Shown piece after piece: positions 38,662 through 47,986 of a stretch of DNA of 64,000 nt. How positions within the stretch are numbered: the stretch's first letter is position 1; each line of letters starts with the position of its first letter. The notes under the pieces are model-generated. The model did not search any database. It saw only the letters and a program-made list of their open reading frames with translations, and was not told where the DNA came from. The stretch comes from Croceicoccus marinus (GTDB taxonomy: Bacteria > Pseudomonadota > Alphaproteobacteria > Sphingomonadales > Sphingomonadaceae), in the NCBI RefSeq assembly GCF_001661675.2, contig NZ_CP019602.1, positions 1,699,501 to 1,763,500 of the forward strand, given 5' to 3'. The position numbers were made by a program, and so were the translations under genes.

Positions 38662-38700
38662 CAAAAGCGCTGTCTATGTCCCTTTAGGGCATAACAGCGC
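38662..38700 (-). terminator. Intrinsic terminator after the DUF418 gene
   Basis: On the minus strand GCGCTGT pairs with ACAGCGC, extended by TATG/CATA and CCCT/AGGG with two bulges and an AA loop, then TTTT. It stands between the disrupted DUF418 gene and the efflux operon. Confidence 0.75.
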
Positions 38701-38741
38701 GCCTGCGATACCTCGACTGGCCAGCAGCCCTGCCGGGGCCG

Positions 38742-40089
38742 CTATGTCGCCTGCAGCGGCGCGCCTGCAAGCGCTTGCCCGCGAGCCATGGGCTGGCGCT
38801 GCAGATAGGTCAGCGATCGCCACACCCATTCGAGCGGGCCGAACCGGAAGTGACGCAGCCACACGAGGCTCCAGGCCATCTGCACCGCCGCGATGGCCAG
38901 CACGATCAGATAGAGCTGATAACGCTCGAACCGGCGATACAGGCCGAAGCCGAAGTCATAGAACAGCGCGATGCAGATCAGCGTCTGCGCGATATAATTG
39001 GTCAGCGCCATCTGGCCCGCCGCGGCAAACCCGCGCTGCAGCCGCCTGAGCACGCCCAGCCTGACAACGCACATGACCAGCCCCAGATGGCCGAACACCA
39101 TCGCCAGCCGGCTGGCCTGATAGGTCCGCCCCGCCGCGGCCGAGGCCCGGCCCGTATTCGCCCGCCTGCAGCAGGCCCAGTTCATAGATGCCGAGCGGTA
39201 TGCCGATGGCATAACCCATCGCCATGACAAGCCCATAAAAGCGCGTACTGCGCCCTGCCGACAGCACGTCCCATTTCAGCAGGGCCATGCCGATCAGCAT
39301 GAAGGGCACAATGTCGAACGCCAGCGCGAACGGCGCGTTGACCCACTGGAATCCGAAACTGAACGGCAGCTGCCCCCTGACCGCGTTGAGATAGGACCCG
39401 CCGTGCCAGTCGTTGAACATCGCGTTCGTTTCGGCAGTCGGAATATGTTCGGACCGGGTTTCCTGCCAGCCTTCCAATGCTTCGCGCTGCTCATCGCCCA
39501 GCGTACCGCCCCCGGCGACGATGGCCTGCGCTTCGGCGGCGGCCTGCGATTGCTCGAGCGTGCCGTAATAGCCCAGCCCCATCTTCGCGGCCGCCAGCAT
39601 CAGCATCGCGATGCCGATCCCGAATTGCCAGCGCGCGGGCAGGCCGCGCAGCACGAACAGCCCGAAGCCGCAAATCGCATAGGCGAACAGGATCTCGCCC
39701 GGCCACAGCAGCAAGCTCCAGTGGATGAATCCGAAGACGCCCAGCCAGGCCATCCGCCGGAAATAGATGTCGGCGGCCGATAAACCGGTCCCGGTCTGCT
39801 CCATGCGGCTCGTCAGCAGCACGATGCCCGCGCCGAACAGCATCGAGAAGATGCCGCGCATCGTCCCTTCGAACCCGACATTCATGATCTCGAACAGGCG
39901 CAGGTTGAGCCCGGTGGCGCCCCCCGCGGCCAGCGGATTGCCATAGGCCTGCCAGACCAGGGCGAACGCCGAGATGTTCATGAGGAGAATGCCGAAGACC
40001 GCGATACCGCGCAGGATGTCGAGCGAGTCGATCCGCGCGCCTCGCTCGACCGGCGTGATGGGTGCATCCGCAAGGGCGGCGTTGGTCAT
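38742..40089 (-). pseudogene. DUF418 membrane protein, frameshifted
   Basis: The N-terminal part (from ATG 40089, MTNAALADAP, ribosome site AAGGGG) reads as a DUF418 protein with RIDSLDILRGIAVFGILLMN and many membrane helices up to about 39150. The conserved C-terminal DUF418 domain (QMALTNYIAQTLICIALFY) continues in another frame, ending at 38742. A one-base surplus (or two-base loss) in the GC-rich stretch at about 39135-39160 explains the break. It may be a real mutation or an assembly error. Together the two parts give a full-length family member of about 450 aa. Confidence 0.8.
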
Positions 40090-40224
40090 CAGGGACCCCT
40101 TCCCGGGGCAGCGCAATGATGACGACCCATTGCGGCCAGCGCCGCCCCCGGTACCCGGCGCTGAAGGCGGCACGCTACGCCTTGTCGGGCGCGGTGGCAA
40201 ACCGCGATGGACCCCGGCTGCCGA

Positions 40225-40250
40225 TATTACACTTGACCGATCGCGTAACA
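40225..40250. promoter_or_regulatory. Dyad TATTAC-N14-GTAACA with embedded -35
   Basis: Left half TATTAC (40225-40230), 14 bases, right half GTAACA (40245-40250), one mismatch from the dyad found in the guanidine region. TTGACC (40233-40238) and, 16 bases on, TAGGCT (40255-40260) form a plus-strand promoter toward the gene at 40347. This is the fourth and weakest copy, outside the catabolic cluster. Confidence 0.4.
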
Positions 40251-40346
40251 ACGATAGGCTGCATGTTACAAATTCAAGAATCCTTCGTGGGAGAGTGTCA
40301 GCAACCGTAACGCCGGTCTTCGGGCCGGCGCGAGGGAGACTCTTCG

Positions 40347-40808
40347 ATGGACTTCACGCGCGCCGAAACTGCCGCCCCGCGATTTGCCACAAGTACCGCT
40401 GCCCTGAAGCGCATCGCCTTTCGGTCGCGCGGCCTGGCGATTGTCGGTCTGGCGCTGGCGGGAATGTCGGCGGTGCCAGCCCGCGCGGACGAATACAGCA
40501 CGCGCCTGGTCCGATGCGGGGCGCAGAGCTGCCTTATGGTGTCCGGATACCGCGCCGATCCTGCCTCTGCGGTGCGCATCAATGGCCGGCTTGTGCCGGT
40601 CGAGGGCGAGAATGGCTGGACGGCACGCCTGCCGCTGGAAACCCTGCGCGAATGGACGCCGCCGCGGGCCCGCACGATCAAGGTCTCGCTTCACGACACC
40701 GGCGAGCCGGCCAGCAGCGTCGAGCATGTCGACCTTCCCATCGGCGTCCTGGGCGATTCCAGCAGGCTTGGATCGCTTGAGGTGCGCGCGCCGCTGACCA
40801 TGCCCTAA
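40347..40808 (+). CDS. Exported small protein, unknown
   Basis: 153 aa. The N-terminus is long and basic before a hydrophobic core, with a likely signal cleavage at ARA|DEY, giving a mature protein of about 105 aa. Two cysteines (RCGAQSC) could form a disulfide. The rest is beta-rich, with no recognised family. GAGGGAG precedes the ATG, and a CGCCGG/CCGGCG hairpin (40311-40330) sits just before the ribosome site in the leader. Function unknown. Confidence 0.65.
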   Translation: MDFTRAETAAPRFATSTAALKRIAFRSRGLAIVGLALAGMSAVPARADEYSTRLVRCGAQSCLMVSGYRADPASAVRINGRLVPVEGENGWTARLPLETLREWTPPRARTIKVSLHDTGEPASSVEHVDLPIGVLGDSSRLGSLEVRAPLTMP

Positions 40809-40903
40809 GGCGCAATTTTCTGCGAATTCTTGCAACCTGCCCCGCGCAGGCCTATGTGCAAGACTGGCCGCCGCAGAGCGGTGATTGATATTCGCAGGAG
40901 ACG

Positions 40904-41230
40904 ATGATGAAGAAAGGCCTTTTGGTCCTGGCCGCTTGCGCCATGGCAAGTTCGGCTGCCGCCGCCACCACAGATCCCTTTGTCGAGGAAACCGCCACGC
41001 TTCGGCTTGACGGGCTGGACCTGTCGACCGTCGACGGGCAGCAGCGTCTGGCAATCCGCATGGACGATGCCGCTCGCGCGGTCTGCGGCGATCGACTGAC
41101 CCATGTGCACCTGGCCGTCGCCGCACAGGCGCGCGAATGCCAGACCGCGGTCAAGGCGGACATTCGTTCGCAGATCGAGGAACGCATGGCGGCCAAGGCA
41201 TCGCCGGCACGGCTTGCGTCCAGCCGCTGA
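40904..41230 (+). CDS. UrcA family protein
   Basis: 108 aa exported protein: signal peptide ending SSAAAA, then the UrcA pattern LRLDGLDLSTVDGQQRLAIRMDDAAR-AVCG with a second Cys (ARECQTA) that can pair with it. The family is typical of sphingomonads and relatives; its function is unknown. A good ribosome site (CAGGAG) precedes ATG 40904. No operon partner; about 200 non-coding bases follow. Confidence 0.8.
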   Translation: MMKKGLLVLAACAMASSAAAATTDPFVEETATLRLDGLDLSTVDGQQRLAIRMDDAARAVCGDRLTHVHLAVAAQARECQTAVKADIRSQIEERMAAKASPARLASSR

Positions 41231-41439
41231 CGTTACGACAGCTTGCCCGGTCCGCCCCGCGGGCCGGGTAGCCGCTCTGCGAGTTCTTGACCCCGCCATG
41301 TAGCGATTGCCTCCCACCGTCATTGTTCATACGGTGACGGCATGATTTTCCGGCCCTATCGCTGTTCAACGACAACACGGATCGCGATCCCCGCATCCGT
41401 GCCCTCGACCAGATCTTTCGGCAACTCCGCGACAACCGC

Positions 41440-43002
41440 ATGACCAGCGACGCACAAGCAAGGGCGGCGCTGAAGCGCGGCGACCTGAATGCTGCGGCGG
41501 CCTCGGCAAAGGCGCTAGTCGCGGCCGAGCCCGACCGACCCGAAGGCTATTTCCTGCTTGGCATCGTCGCAGCCGAAGCGGGCCAGATCGCCAAGGCCGT
41601 GCCCCTGATCCAGGCCGCCGTAGACCGCGGCCCGCAGGCAGAGCATCTTGCCCAGCTTGCCCGTTTGCTGATCCTGCTGCGCCGCGACGGCGAGGCAGCC
41701 GATGCTGCGCGCCGCGCCATCGCTCTGGGACCTGCGGACGCGCGAAGCAGTGACACGATCGGCTGCGTACTGGCCCGGCTCGGCGATCACGAGGCATCCC
41801 TCGCCCCCTTCACCGCAGCGGTCGAGGCGGAACCTGGCAATCTCGACTATCGCTACAATCTGGCGGCGGCCTGCGGCTTCACCGGACGGGAAGAGGATGC
41901 GCGCCGGCATTACGAAGCGATCCTGGCCGCCGATCCCGGCAACGCCCGCGCGCATTATGCGCTGGCCATCCTGTCGCGCCAGACCGTGCAGGCCAATCAT
42001 TTGCCCCGGCTGAAGACCGCGCTCGTCAATGCGGATAGGCCGGACGACGCGCTGCGCATCCGCTATGCGCTGGCCAAGGAGTTGGAGGATATCGGAGATC
42101 CCGAAGCCTTCGCGCATCTCTCTGCCGCGAATGCCGAGCACAAGCGCAAGCTGGGCTATGATTTCGCACATGATGCCGCGATCTTCGACGCGGTCGAGGC
42201 GCTGTTCACCGGCAGCACGCTTGCGTCGGGGGCGGGCGATCCTGATCCCTCGCCGATCTTCATCGTCGGCATGCCGCGGACCGGCACCACTTTGGTCGAC
42301 CGTATCCTGTCATCGCACCGCGAGGTGCAATCGGCAGGCGAGCTTCAGGCGATGCCGCTGTCGGTCAAGCGTCTGGCTGGAACACGATCACGCACCATCG
42401 TCGATCCGGACACGATCCGGGCGAGCGCCGCGGTCGATCCCGCCGCCATCGGCGCCGCCTATCTGAAGCAGGCGAGCCATCATCGCACCGGCCATGCCCC
42501 GCGCTTCACCGACAAGCTGCCAGCCAATTTCCTCTATGTCGGCCATATCGCCCGCGCCTTGCTCGGTGCGCGCATCGTGTGCCTGCGGCGCAATCCGATG
42601 GACACGGTCTGGAGCAACTACAAGAACCTGTTTGCCAGCCAGTCCGCCTATTACGCCTATTCCTACGATCTGATGGACATTGCCCGCTATTACGCGCGCT
42701 TCGACCGGCTGATGGCCTTGTGGGACCGGCTTTATCCGGGGCGCGTCCTGCAATTGTCCTATGAAAGCCTGGTGGCGGACCAGGAAGCGCAGACCCGCCT
42801 GCTGCTGGATCACTGCGGGCTTGGCTGGGACGAGGCTTGCCTGTCGTTTCACCGGAATACATCGGCCGTCGCCACCCCCAGCGCCGCACAGGTCCGGCGC
42901 CCGCTCAATGCCGACGGCGTGGGCAAATGGCGCACGCACCGCGAAGGGCTTGAACCCATCCGCTGCTGGCTGGCGCAGCAGGGTTTCGACGTTCCCCAAT
43001 GA
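41440..43002 (+). CDS. TPR-containing sulfotransferase
   Basis: 520 aa. The N-terminal half (about residues 1-190) is a stack of tetratricopeptide repeats; the C-terminal half is a P-loop sulfotransferase with PIFIVGMPRTGTTLVDRIL (PAPS 5'-phosphosulfate loop) and a later RNPMDTVWSNYKN block (3'-phosphate site). Such TPR-sulfotransferases commonly sit next to TonB-dependent receptors in sphingomonads, as here (convergent). The acceptor is unknown; a sulfated glycan, lipid or receptor-linked substrate is possible. Confidence 0.88.
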   Translation: MTSDAQARAALKRGDLNAAAASAKALVAAEPDRPEGYFLLGIVAAEAGQIAKAVPLIQAAVDRGPQAEHLAQLARLLILLRRDGEAADAARRAIALGPADARSSDTIGCVLARLGDHEASLAPFTAAVEAEPGNLDYRYNLAAACGFTGREEDARRHYEAILAADPGNARAHYALAILSRQTVQANHLPRLKTALVNADRPDDALRIRYALAKELEDIGDPEAFAHLSAANAEHKRKLGYDFAHDAAIFDAVEALFTGSTLASGAGDPDPSPIFIVGMPRTGTTLVDRILSSHREVQSAGELQAMPLSVKRLAGTRSRTIVDPDTIRASAAVDPAAIGAAYLKQASHHRTGHAPRFTDKLPANFLYVGHIARALLGARIVCLRRNPMDTVWSNYKNLFASQSAYYAYSYDLMDIARYYARFDRLMALWDRLYPGRVLQLSYESLVADQEAQTRLLLDHCGLGWDEACLSFHRNTSAVATPSAAQVRRPLNADGVGKWRTHREGLEPIRCWLAQQGFDVPQ

Positions 43003-43042
43003 AAGAAGCCGCCTGCCCGGCGGGGCAAGCGGCTTCCTTTCT
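43001..43042. terminator. Bidirectional terminator
   Basis: Stem GAAGCCGC (43005-43012) / GCGGCTTC (43029-43036), extended inward by TGCCC/GGGCA, with CCTTTCTTTC after it on the plus strand and AAAG before it. It separates the convergent sulfotransferase and TonB receptor genes. Confidence 0.8.
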
Positions 43043-43057
43043 TTCAGATTTCCGCGA

Positions 43058-45475
43058 TCAGAAGCGGATGCGCCCCTCGATCCCCACGGTGCGCGGGTTC
43101 AGCACGACCTGGCGGTAATAGCGGACCGCCACGCCGTCGTTCACGCCGATCCGCGACCGATCGTTCGCGACCGAGACGATCGCAAAATTGTCGAAGATGT
43201 TGTCGGCGAACAGGCTGACGCCAAAACGGTCGTTCTCATAGCCGAGCGAGGCGCGGTGGGTGACGAAGCTGGGCAGCTTGTCGCCATAGGCCCGGTCGTA
43301 GCCAAGGCGGGTCACCACGTTCCCGCGATACACAGCGGTCCAGTTGGCCGTGACGTCCCCGTCGGGCAGCGGCATGATATAGGTCGCGCCCAGGGTGCCC
43401 GAATTCTTTGCCGAACCCGGCAGGCGATCCCCGTCAAGCGCGTCGAGCTGGTCGAACCGGTTGGAATAATCGCCCGGTGTCTCGCGGATGGTCAGGATAC
43501 CCTCGACATCCTCGGTCAGCTTGGCGTCGGTATAGGAATAGGTGCCCTGGATCGACAGTTCGGGAATGGGTCGAAGCTGGAACGAGGTCTCGAAGCCCTG
43601 CGACTTGGCCGCGCCGCCATTCACGGTGATCCCGGTCGCGCCGTAGAGCGTGGCCGAATCCACCTGAATGCCGTCCCATTCGATGTGATAGACGTTGAAG
43701 TTGAACGTCAGCATCCGGTTCAGCAACTGGGTGCGGACGCCGATATCGATGTTCTTGGTCTCGTCGGGCCCGTACTGCAGCTCGTCCGGCAGGGCGCAGA
43801 TGATCTGCTGGCCGGGCTGGACGTCGGCGGGGCAAGGCGCGACGCGGTTCGGGCCGCCGATGCGGTACCCCTTGCTGTATGTTCCATAGAGCAGGATGTC
43901 GGGCGTGACTTCGAACGAGGTGTTGAACTTCCACACCCAGCCGTCCTGCCCGGCTTCGCCGCCGTTGGCAGGCAGGTCATAGGGGCTTAGCGGATCGCCC
44001 AGCACCGGCAGCGCAGCCGCGCCCTGGATTTCGGAATCATAGTCGAAATAGCGCGTGCCGGCGGTCACCTGCCACTGCGGGATGATCTGGAAGGTGGCCT
44101 CGCCGAAGACCGCCTTCTCGGTCACCTTCGAAGTGATGTAGCTGACATATTCCAGCGCTTCGGGATTGGTCTCCGGATCGACCCACGGGTGGTTCGGAAT
44201 GCGCTCGGCATAATCGCTCTGGAACTTGTTCTCGTTGTAGAAGCCGCCCAGAACCCAGCTGAGCGGACCCTCGTGACGCGAAACGAAGCGAACCTCGCCG
44301 TTCCACTGCTCGCGCTTGGTGTCGGAGTCGGTGTAGCCCGCGAAGGCCGGGAACAGCTCGTAGTCGTAGTCGAGGTCGAGCAGCAGGTCGGTGACGTCGG
44401 CCTGCCCCTCGAACAGCACCTCGGTATAGGCGCCGGTGGCGACGACGTCGAAGATGTCCGCGACATTGGCGTTCAGTTCGGCGCTGCCCAGATGCGCCTG
44501 GCGCGTGATCGGCTCGATGAAGCGGCTGGCGTTCTCGTACTTTCCGGTGCCCAGCACGCCGAAGCTGTTCGACTGCGATCCGTCGGTGTCGGTCTTCTGA
44601 TAGGCGTAGGTCAGGGTCAGCTTCAGGTCTTCGCTGGTCTGCAGCAGCAGCTGGTTGCGGCTGGTGAAGGTCCGCTCGAAGTTGAGATCCTCACGCCTGG
44701 TCAGGTCGGTTGCGAAATCCTCGCGGTTGACGCCGTCGGGGCCGCTGGGCTGCGGCAGCGAGACGCCGGGTTCGCGCACCAGCCGCGTATAGTCGATGAA
44801 GCCGGGGTCGAAGTAATAGCCCGTCGCCGTGCGGAACGCGATATGGTCGCGCACGATCGGCAGGTTGAGCACGAAGTCGCCCTGGTAGCCGAAGTCGTCG
44901 CTGTGCGATTTGGTGGTGCCGCGGACGTGAACCTCGCCCTCGATCACGTCGGTGTTGGGGCGGTTCGGGATATAGCGGATCGCGCCCGCCAGAGTGCCCA
45001 GACCGTAGAGCGTACCCTGGGGACCGAGCAGCGTCTCGACGCGGTCGATGTCGATGAGCTTGAAATCGTAATAGAGCGGCGTCTCGCCAAGGTAGATGCC
45101 GAGCGCGTCGTCATAGTTCGCACCAAAATCATCGACGCCCGAAGCGCTGAGGCCGCGCAGCACGATCGAACCCGACGAACCCGGACCGGTGTCGAGAATG
45201 GTCATGCCCGGCGTGAAATCGGCTATATCGCGAACGTCGTCGATCCGCTGCGCCTGCAGCTCCTCCTGGCCGATGGCCGAGATGTTGATCGGCGTGTCCT
45301 GGATCGTCGTGCTGCGGCGGGTGCCGGTCACGATGATCGCGTTCTCGTCATAGGTTTCCGCCGTTTCGGTCGGCGCATCCATGGCGTCCTGCGCGGCCGC
45401 TTGGGTTGCGAAGGCACCGCCCGTCAGCATTGTCGCAGAAAGAAGACCCAAGCGTAATGTCGCGCAATAATTCAT
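43058..45475 (-). CDS. TonB-dependent outer membrane receptor
   Basis: 805 aa. Signal peptide ending QAAAQ, a TonB box region (AIIVTGTRR), a plug domain (about residues 55-170, with DTPINISAIGQEELQ and GPQGTLYGLGTLAGAIRYI) and a 22-strand barrel ending in EGRIRF. The barrel class resembles sphingomonad receptors for organic substrates rather than classic siderophore receptors. It is first in line with the hydroxylase, beta-propeller and MBL genes on the same strand, which suggests uptake of the compound processed by this cluster. Ribosome site GAGGGGG. Confidence 0.93.
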   Translation of the reverse strand: MNYCATLRLGLLSATMLTGGAFATQAAAQDAMDAPTETAETYDENAIIVTGTRRSTTIQDTPINISAIGQEELQAQRIDDVRDIADFTPGMTILDTGPGSSGSIVLRGLSASGVDDFGANYDDALGIYLGETPLYYDFKLIDIDRVETLLGPQGTLYGLGTLAGAIRYIPNRPNTDVIEGEVHVRGTTKSHSDDFGYQGDFVLNLPIVRDHIAFRTATGYYFDPGFIDYTRLVREPGVSLPQPSGPDGVNREDFATDLTRREDLNFERTFTSRNQLLLQTSEDLKLTLTYAYQKTDTDGSQSNSFGVLGTGKYENASRFIEPITRQAHLGSAELNANVADIFDVVATGAYTEVLFEGQADVTDLLLDLDYDYELFPAFAGYTDSDTKREQWNGEVRFVSRHEGPLSWVLGGFYNENKFQSDYAERIPNHPWVDPETNPEALEYVSYITSKVTEKAVFGEATFQIIPQWQVTAGTRYFDYDSEIQGAAALPVLGDPLSPYDLPANGGEAGQDGWVWKFNTSFEVTPDILLYGTYSKGYRIGGPNRVAPCPADVQPGQQIICALPDELQYGPDETKNIDIGVRTQLLNRMLTFNFNVYHIEWDGIQVDSATLYGATGITVNGGAAKSQGFETSFQLRPIPELSIQGTYSYTDAKLTEDVEGILTIRETPGDYSNRFDQLDALDGDRLPGSAKNSGTLGATYIMPLPDGDVTANWTAVYRGNVVTRLGYDRAYGDKLPSFVTHRASLGYENDRFGVSLFADNIFDNFAIVSVANDRSRIGVNDGVAVRYYRQVVLNPRTVGIEGRIRF

Positions 45476-45670
45476 CTGCTACCCCCTCATTGGGTTAAAA
45501 CTTCCCCGCGCCCCGGCACACGGGCCAGGGCTGGATTTTCGTCGATGTGAGGATCTGGCGTTGCCCGCGCTGCCGCTGTTGCGGCTTGTGCCCGTGCCCG
45601 CCTGCTGCCCCCCCGCCTGTCCATGGGCCGGGATGTGCGATCCGGTACTCTTCCTGCGGCTCGCCGGGCG

Positions 45671-46663
45671 TCAGCCCGCCGAGGGTTTCGAATTGCCTCT
45701 CTCGCCGTTCCGGCCCGCCCCGATCCGGTCGATCACGGGCTGGAAGGGAAACATGAATTGTTCATAGATCGACAGGCGCCTGCGGTCGTCCTGGCCGACG
45801 ATCGCGGATTCCCCGTCGCGATAGGTGCCGAAGATGCGGTCGAACAAGATCACCGAATTGCCATAGTTGCAGCGCGTATCCTCATAGCTGAGCGCGGTAT
45901 GGTGCAGGCTGTGGTGGCGGATCGTGGTGAAGAAGAACGAATAGAACAGCGGCGGGTTCGACCGCACATTGGCATGGGCGAAGCCCGAGATGACGCCGCC
46001 CATGCTGATCGCGCAGAAGATCGCGGCCAGGCTGAAGTCGAACAGCGCCACGACGCTCAGGCTGATCAGCACCAGCTCGATCGGATTGCCGACCGCGCCC
46101 TTCAGCGCGTTGAGCTGAGTCACGTGGTGATGCGGCGCATGGGTCAGCCACAGCGGATACACGTTGTGCATCAGCCGATGCATCCAGTACTGGCCGAATT
46201 CGACCAGCAGGATCACCATCAGCGCCTGGACCAGGAAAGGCAGCTCCATCAGCCACGGCGTCGCGATGCCCAGCCGTTCCTTGAGCGCCATCAGCGGCTC
46301 CTCGGCGACCTTGGTGGCGACCCAGCCGATGACCGTGTACATCAGCACCGTGTAGAAGACGTCGGTCGCAAGTTCGCGGCGATTGATGCGCCAGCCTTCG
46401 TGCCGTTCGGCCACCCATTCCAGGCCCTGGATCCACGCCATGATCGCGACCGCGACGATCACCAGCGTATAGGGAGCCTCGACCCAGGCATTGGGCGCGA
46501 AGCCCCAGAAGCAGATGACGGCCGCCAGAGTGGCGGGCGGGATCAGGTTGACAAGGGCGGTGCTGACCATGCCGCGGCCCGTCGCATCGGGGCTGGTTCC
46601 TGCGGCGGCGTGTGCCTGCGCAGCGGAAGTCGTAGAGGTATCGCTACCCTGCGGCTGGTCCAT
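45671..46663 (-). CDS. Sterol desaturase/fatty acid hydroxylase family diiron enzyme
   Basis: 330 aa membrane diiron oxygenase. The eight-histidine pattern is clear: HRLMH, HAPHHH and HHSLHH plus further His in FAHANV. About four membrane helices flank the active site; a 35-residue Ala/Ser-rich N-terminus precedes them. Family members hydroxylate or desaturate lipids, sterols and carotenoids, and one (SxtD) belongs to guanidinium-toxin biosynthesis. A near-perfect ribosome site (AAGGAGG) and its own promoter overlapping a dyad operator precede it. It is a clear paralog of the gene at the right edge (shared YPLWLTHAPHH and KGAVGNPIEL). Confidence 0.88.
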   Translation of the reverse strand: MDQPQGSDTSTTSAAQAHAAAGTSPDATGRGMVSTALVNLIPPATLAAVICFWGFAPNAWVEAPYTLVIVAVAIMAWIQGLEWVAERHEGWRINRRELATDVFYTVLMYTVIGWVATKVAEEPLMALKERLGIATPWLMELPFLVQALMVILLVEFGQYWMHRLMHNVYPLWLTHAPHHHVTQLNALKGAVGNPIELVLISLSVVALFDFSLAAIFCAISMGGVISGFAHANVRSNPPLFYSFFFTTIRHHSLHHTALSYEDTRCNYGNSVILFDRIFGTYRDGESAIVGQDDRRRLSIYEQFMFPFQPVIDRIGAGRNGERGNSKPSAG

Positions 46664-46750
46664 AGAAAACCTCCTTATCAGGTCGTTTCCGACCCAATTT
46701 CGAAAATCCTCTACCCATGGACTTCATGTCGTTCTGATTGCGACAATTGG

Positions 46751-46778
46751 AAGGTACAGATATTACCAAAAGCGTCAA
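46751..46778 (-). promoter_or_regulatory. Promoter of the diiron hydroxylase gene
   Basis: Minus strand: -35 TTGACG (46778-46773), 16-base spacer, -10 TACCTT (46756-46751), leaving a leader of about 85 bases. The -35 lies inside the dyad at 46761-46786. Its core TTTTGGTAATATC closely matches the promoter of the MBL operon (TTTTGTAATATC). Confidence 0.55.
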
Positions 46779-46786
46779 GCGTATTA
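46761..46786. promoter_or_regulatory. Predicted operator, dyad TATTAC-N14-GTATTA
   Basis: Left half TATTAC (46761-46766), 14-base spacer, right half GTATTA (46781-46786), one mismatch to perfect symmetry, followed by ATTGAG as in the copy before the regulator gene. It covers the -35 and spacer of the hydroxylase promoter, a position suited to repression. Confidence 0.55.
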
Positions 46787-47007
46787 ATTGAGGACTGTGT
46801 CCGAATACGGAATTTTGCTTAACGCGTTGCAGATCCGTGCATTTTCCCAAATCAGCCGCGCGGCGATCACACGGTGAAAGCCGTTTTTGCAACAATACTA
46901 GTAGCCCTGCTGCAACATTCGCCCCCTACCGCAGCGATTCGCCGAAGTTTGTTTCGCCCCCGCCCCGCAAGCGGAACGGACCGCGCGCAGGGCCAACGGT
47001 GCGCCGG

Positions 47008-47955
47008 TCAATCGGGCTTGGACCACCACGACAGGGTCTGGTTGTCATGGGCGGATGTCCAGATGCCCGCGGGCGTATAGCGGATCGCTCCGCTGCCGGC
47101 AGGTTCGCCCAGCCGTGCGGTGACCTCCAGCGTGTCGGGGTCGATCACCGCGAATACCTGGTCCTCGGTCGTGCGCAGCCATACCGACCCGCCGCCGACG
47201 TCGATGTCGCCATAGATCAGCGTCTCGCCCACCGGTACGCGGCCGCTGACGGCCATGGTCGCCGGATCGACGCGGGCGACCGTGCCGTCGCCCTGTTCCT
47301 GCACCCAGACCGCGCCCTCGCCCGCGGCAAGGAAGCCGGGCTGCTTGCCCAGCGCGACCTTGCCGGTGACGCGATTGGTCGCCGGATCGATCCTCTGCAA
47401 CGACTGCGCGTCGCTGCTGACCGCCCATAGCGCGTCGAGGCCATAGGCCAGATAGAAGGTGCCCGGAGCGACGGGCACGGTCGCGATCACCTCGTTTGTC
47501 GCGGGATCGATCCGCGCGACCGCGCCTTGCGCCGCGCTGGGCACCCAGATCGAACCGTCTCCCGACACCACGTTGGTCTCGCCCTTGGGGTTGGCGATGC
47601 CGGTCGCGATGATGGTCTGCACCTCGGCAGTGTCGAGGTCGATGCGGTACAGATTGGCATCGGGGCAATTGGCGACCCACAGCGACCCGCTGGCGACCGC
47701 CATCGTGCCGCACGGGCGCGGCATGACGGTCGAGGCGAGCTTGCCATCGACGCCCCATTGCTCGACCCGCCCGTCGTTGGTGGTCCAGACTGTGTCGCCG
47801 TCGATCGCCAGGAAGTCGGCGAAGCCGGGTACAGCCAATTCCTTCTCGACCAACGTGCCTGCCGCCGCCATGGCCGGTTCCCCGGGCTGCATGGTGGCGC
47901 AAGCGCCCAGGGATACCGACGCCGATGCCAATGCGATTGCCACGGTCTTCTTCAT
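47008..47955 (-). CDS. Beta-propeller lipoprotein (YncE/virginiamycin-B-lyase-like)
   Basis: 315 aa. A lipobox (SLGAC, Cys19) makes it a lipoprotein. The mature protein is seven or so repeats of the form G-SLWVANCPDANLYRID, GSIWVPSAAQGAVARIDPATNEV, GAVWVQEQGDGTVARVDPAT: a periplasmic beta-propeller. Family members bind ligands or act as lyases; no catalytic residues can be named here. It is the last gene of a three-gene unit with the two MBL-fold genes (gap 31 bases), so it probably handles the same substrate. Confidence 0.82.
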   Translation of the reverse strand: MKKTVAIALASASVSLGACATMQPGEPAMAAAGTLVEKELAVPGFADFLAIDGDTVWTTNDGRVEQWGVDGKLASTVMPRPCGTMAVASGSLWVANCPDANLYRIDLDTAEVQTIIATGIANPKGETNVVSGDGSIWVPSAAQGAVARIDPATNEVIATVPVAPGTFYLAYGLDALWAVSSDAQSLQRIDPATNRVTGKVALGKQPGFLAAGEGAVWVQEQGDGTVARVDPATMAVSGRVPVGETLIYGDIDVGGGSVWLRTTEDQVFAVIDPDTLEVTARLGEPAGSGAIRYTPAGIWTSAHDNQTLSWWSKPD

Positions 47956-47986
47956 GGAACTGCTCCTGTCCGATGCCCGCAAGGGG

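Larger units (their letters stand above)
46664..47007. other. Intergenic gap with hydroxylase promoter region
   Basis: About 340 bases, richer in A+T than the surroundings. It holds the promoter and dyad listed separately. The part from about 46800 to 47007 shows no gene, repeat or RNA that I recognise. It separates the hydroxylase from the beta-propeller gene on the same strand. Confidence 0.5.

Noticed and set aside
40252..40346. Riboswitch in the leader of the small exported protein (GGGAGAG and a GC hairpin)
   Set aside because: The pieces resemble parts of a glycine riboswitch only superficially, and the core sequences are missing. Kept only as a leader hairpin.
41231..41439. Gene upstream of the sulfotransferase
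   Set aside because: Short frames here have no ribosome site or coding signal; treated as non-coding.
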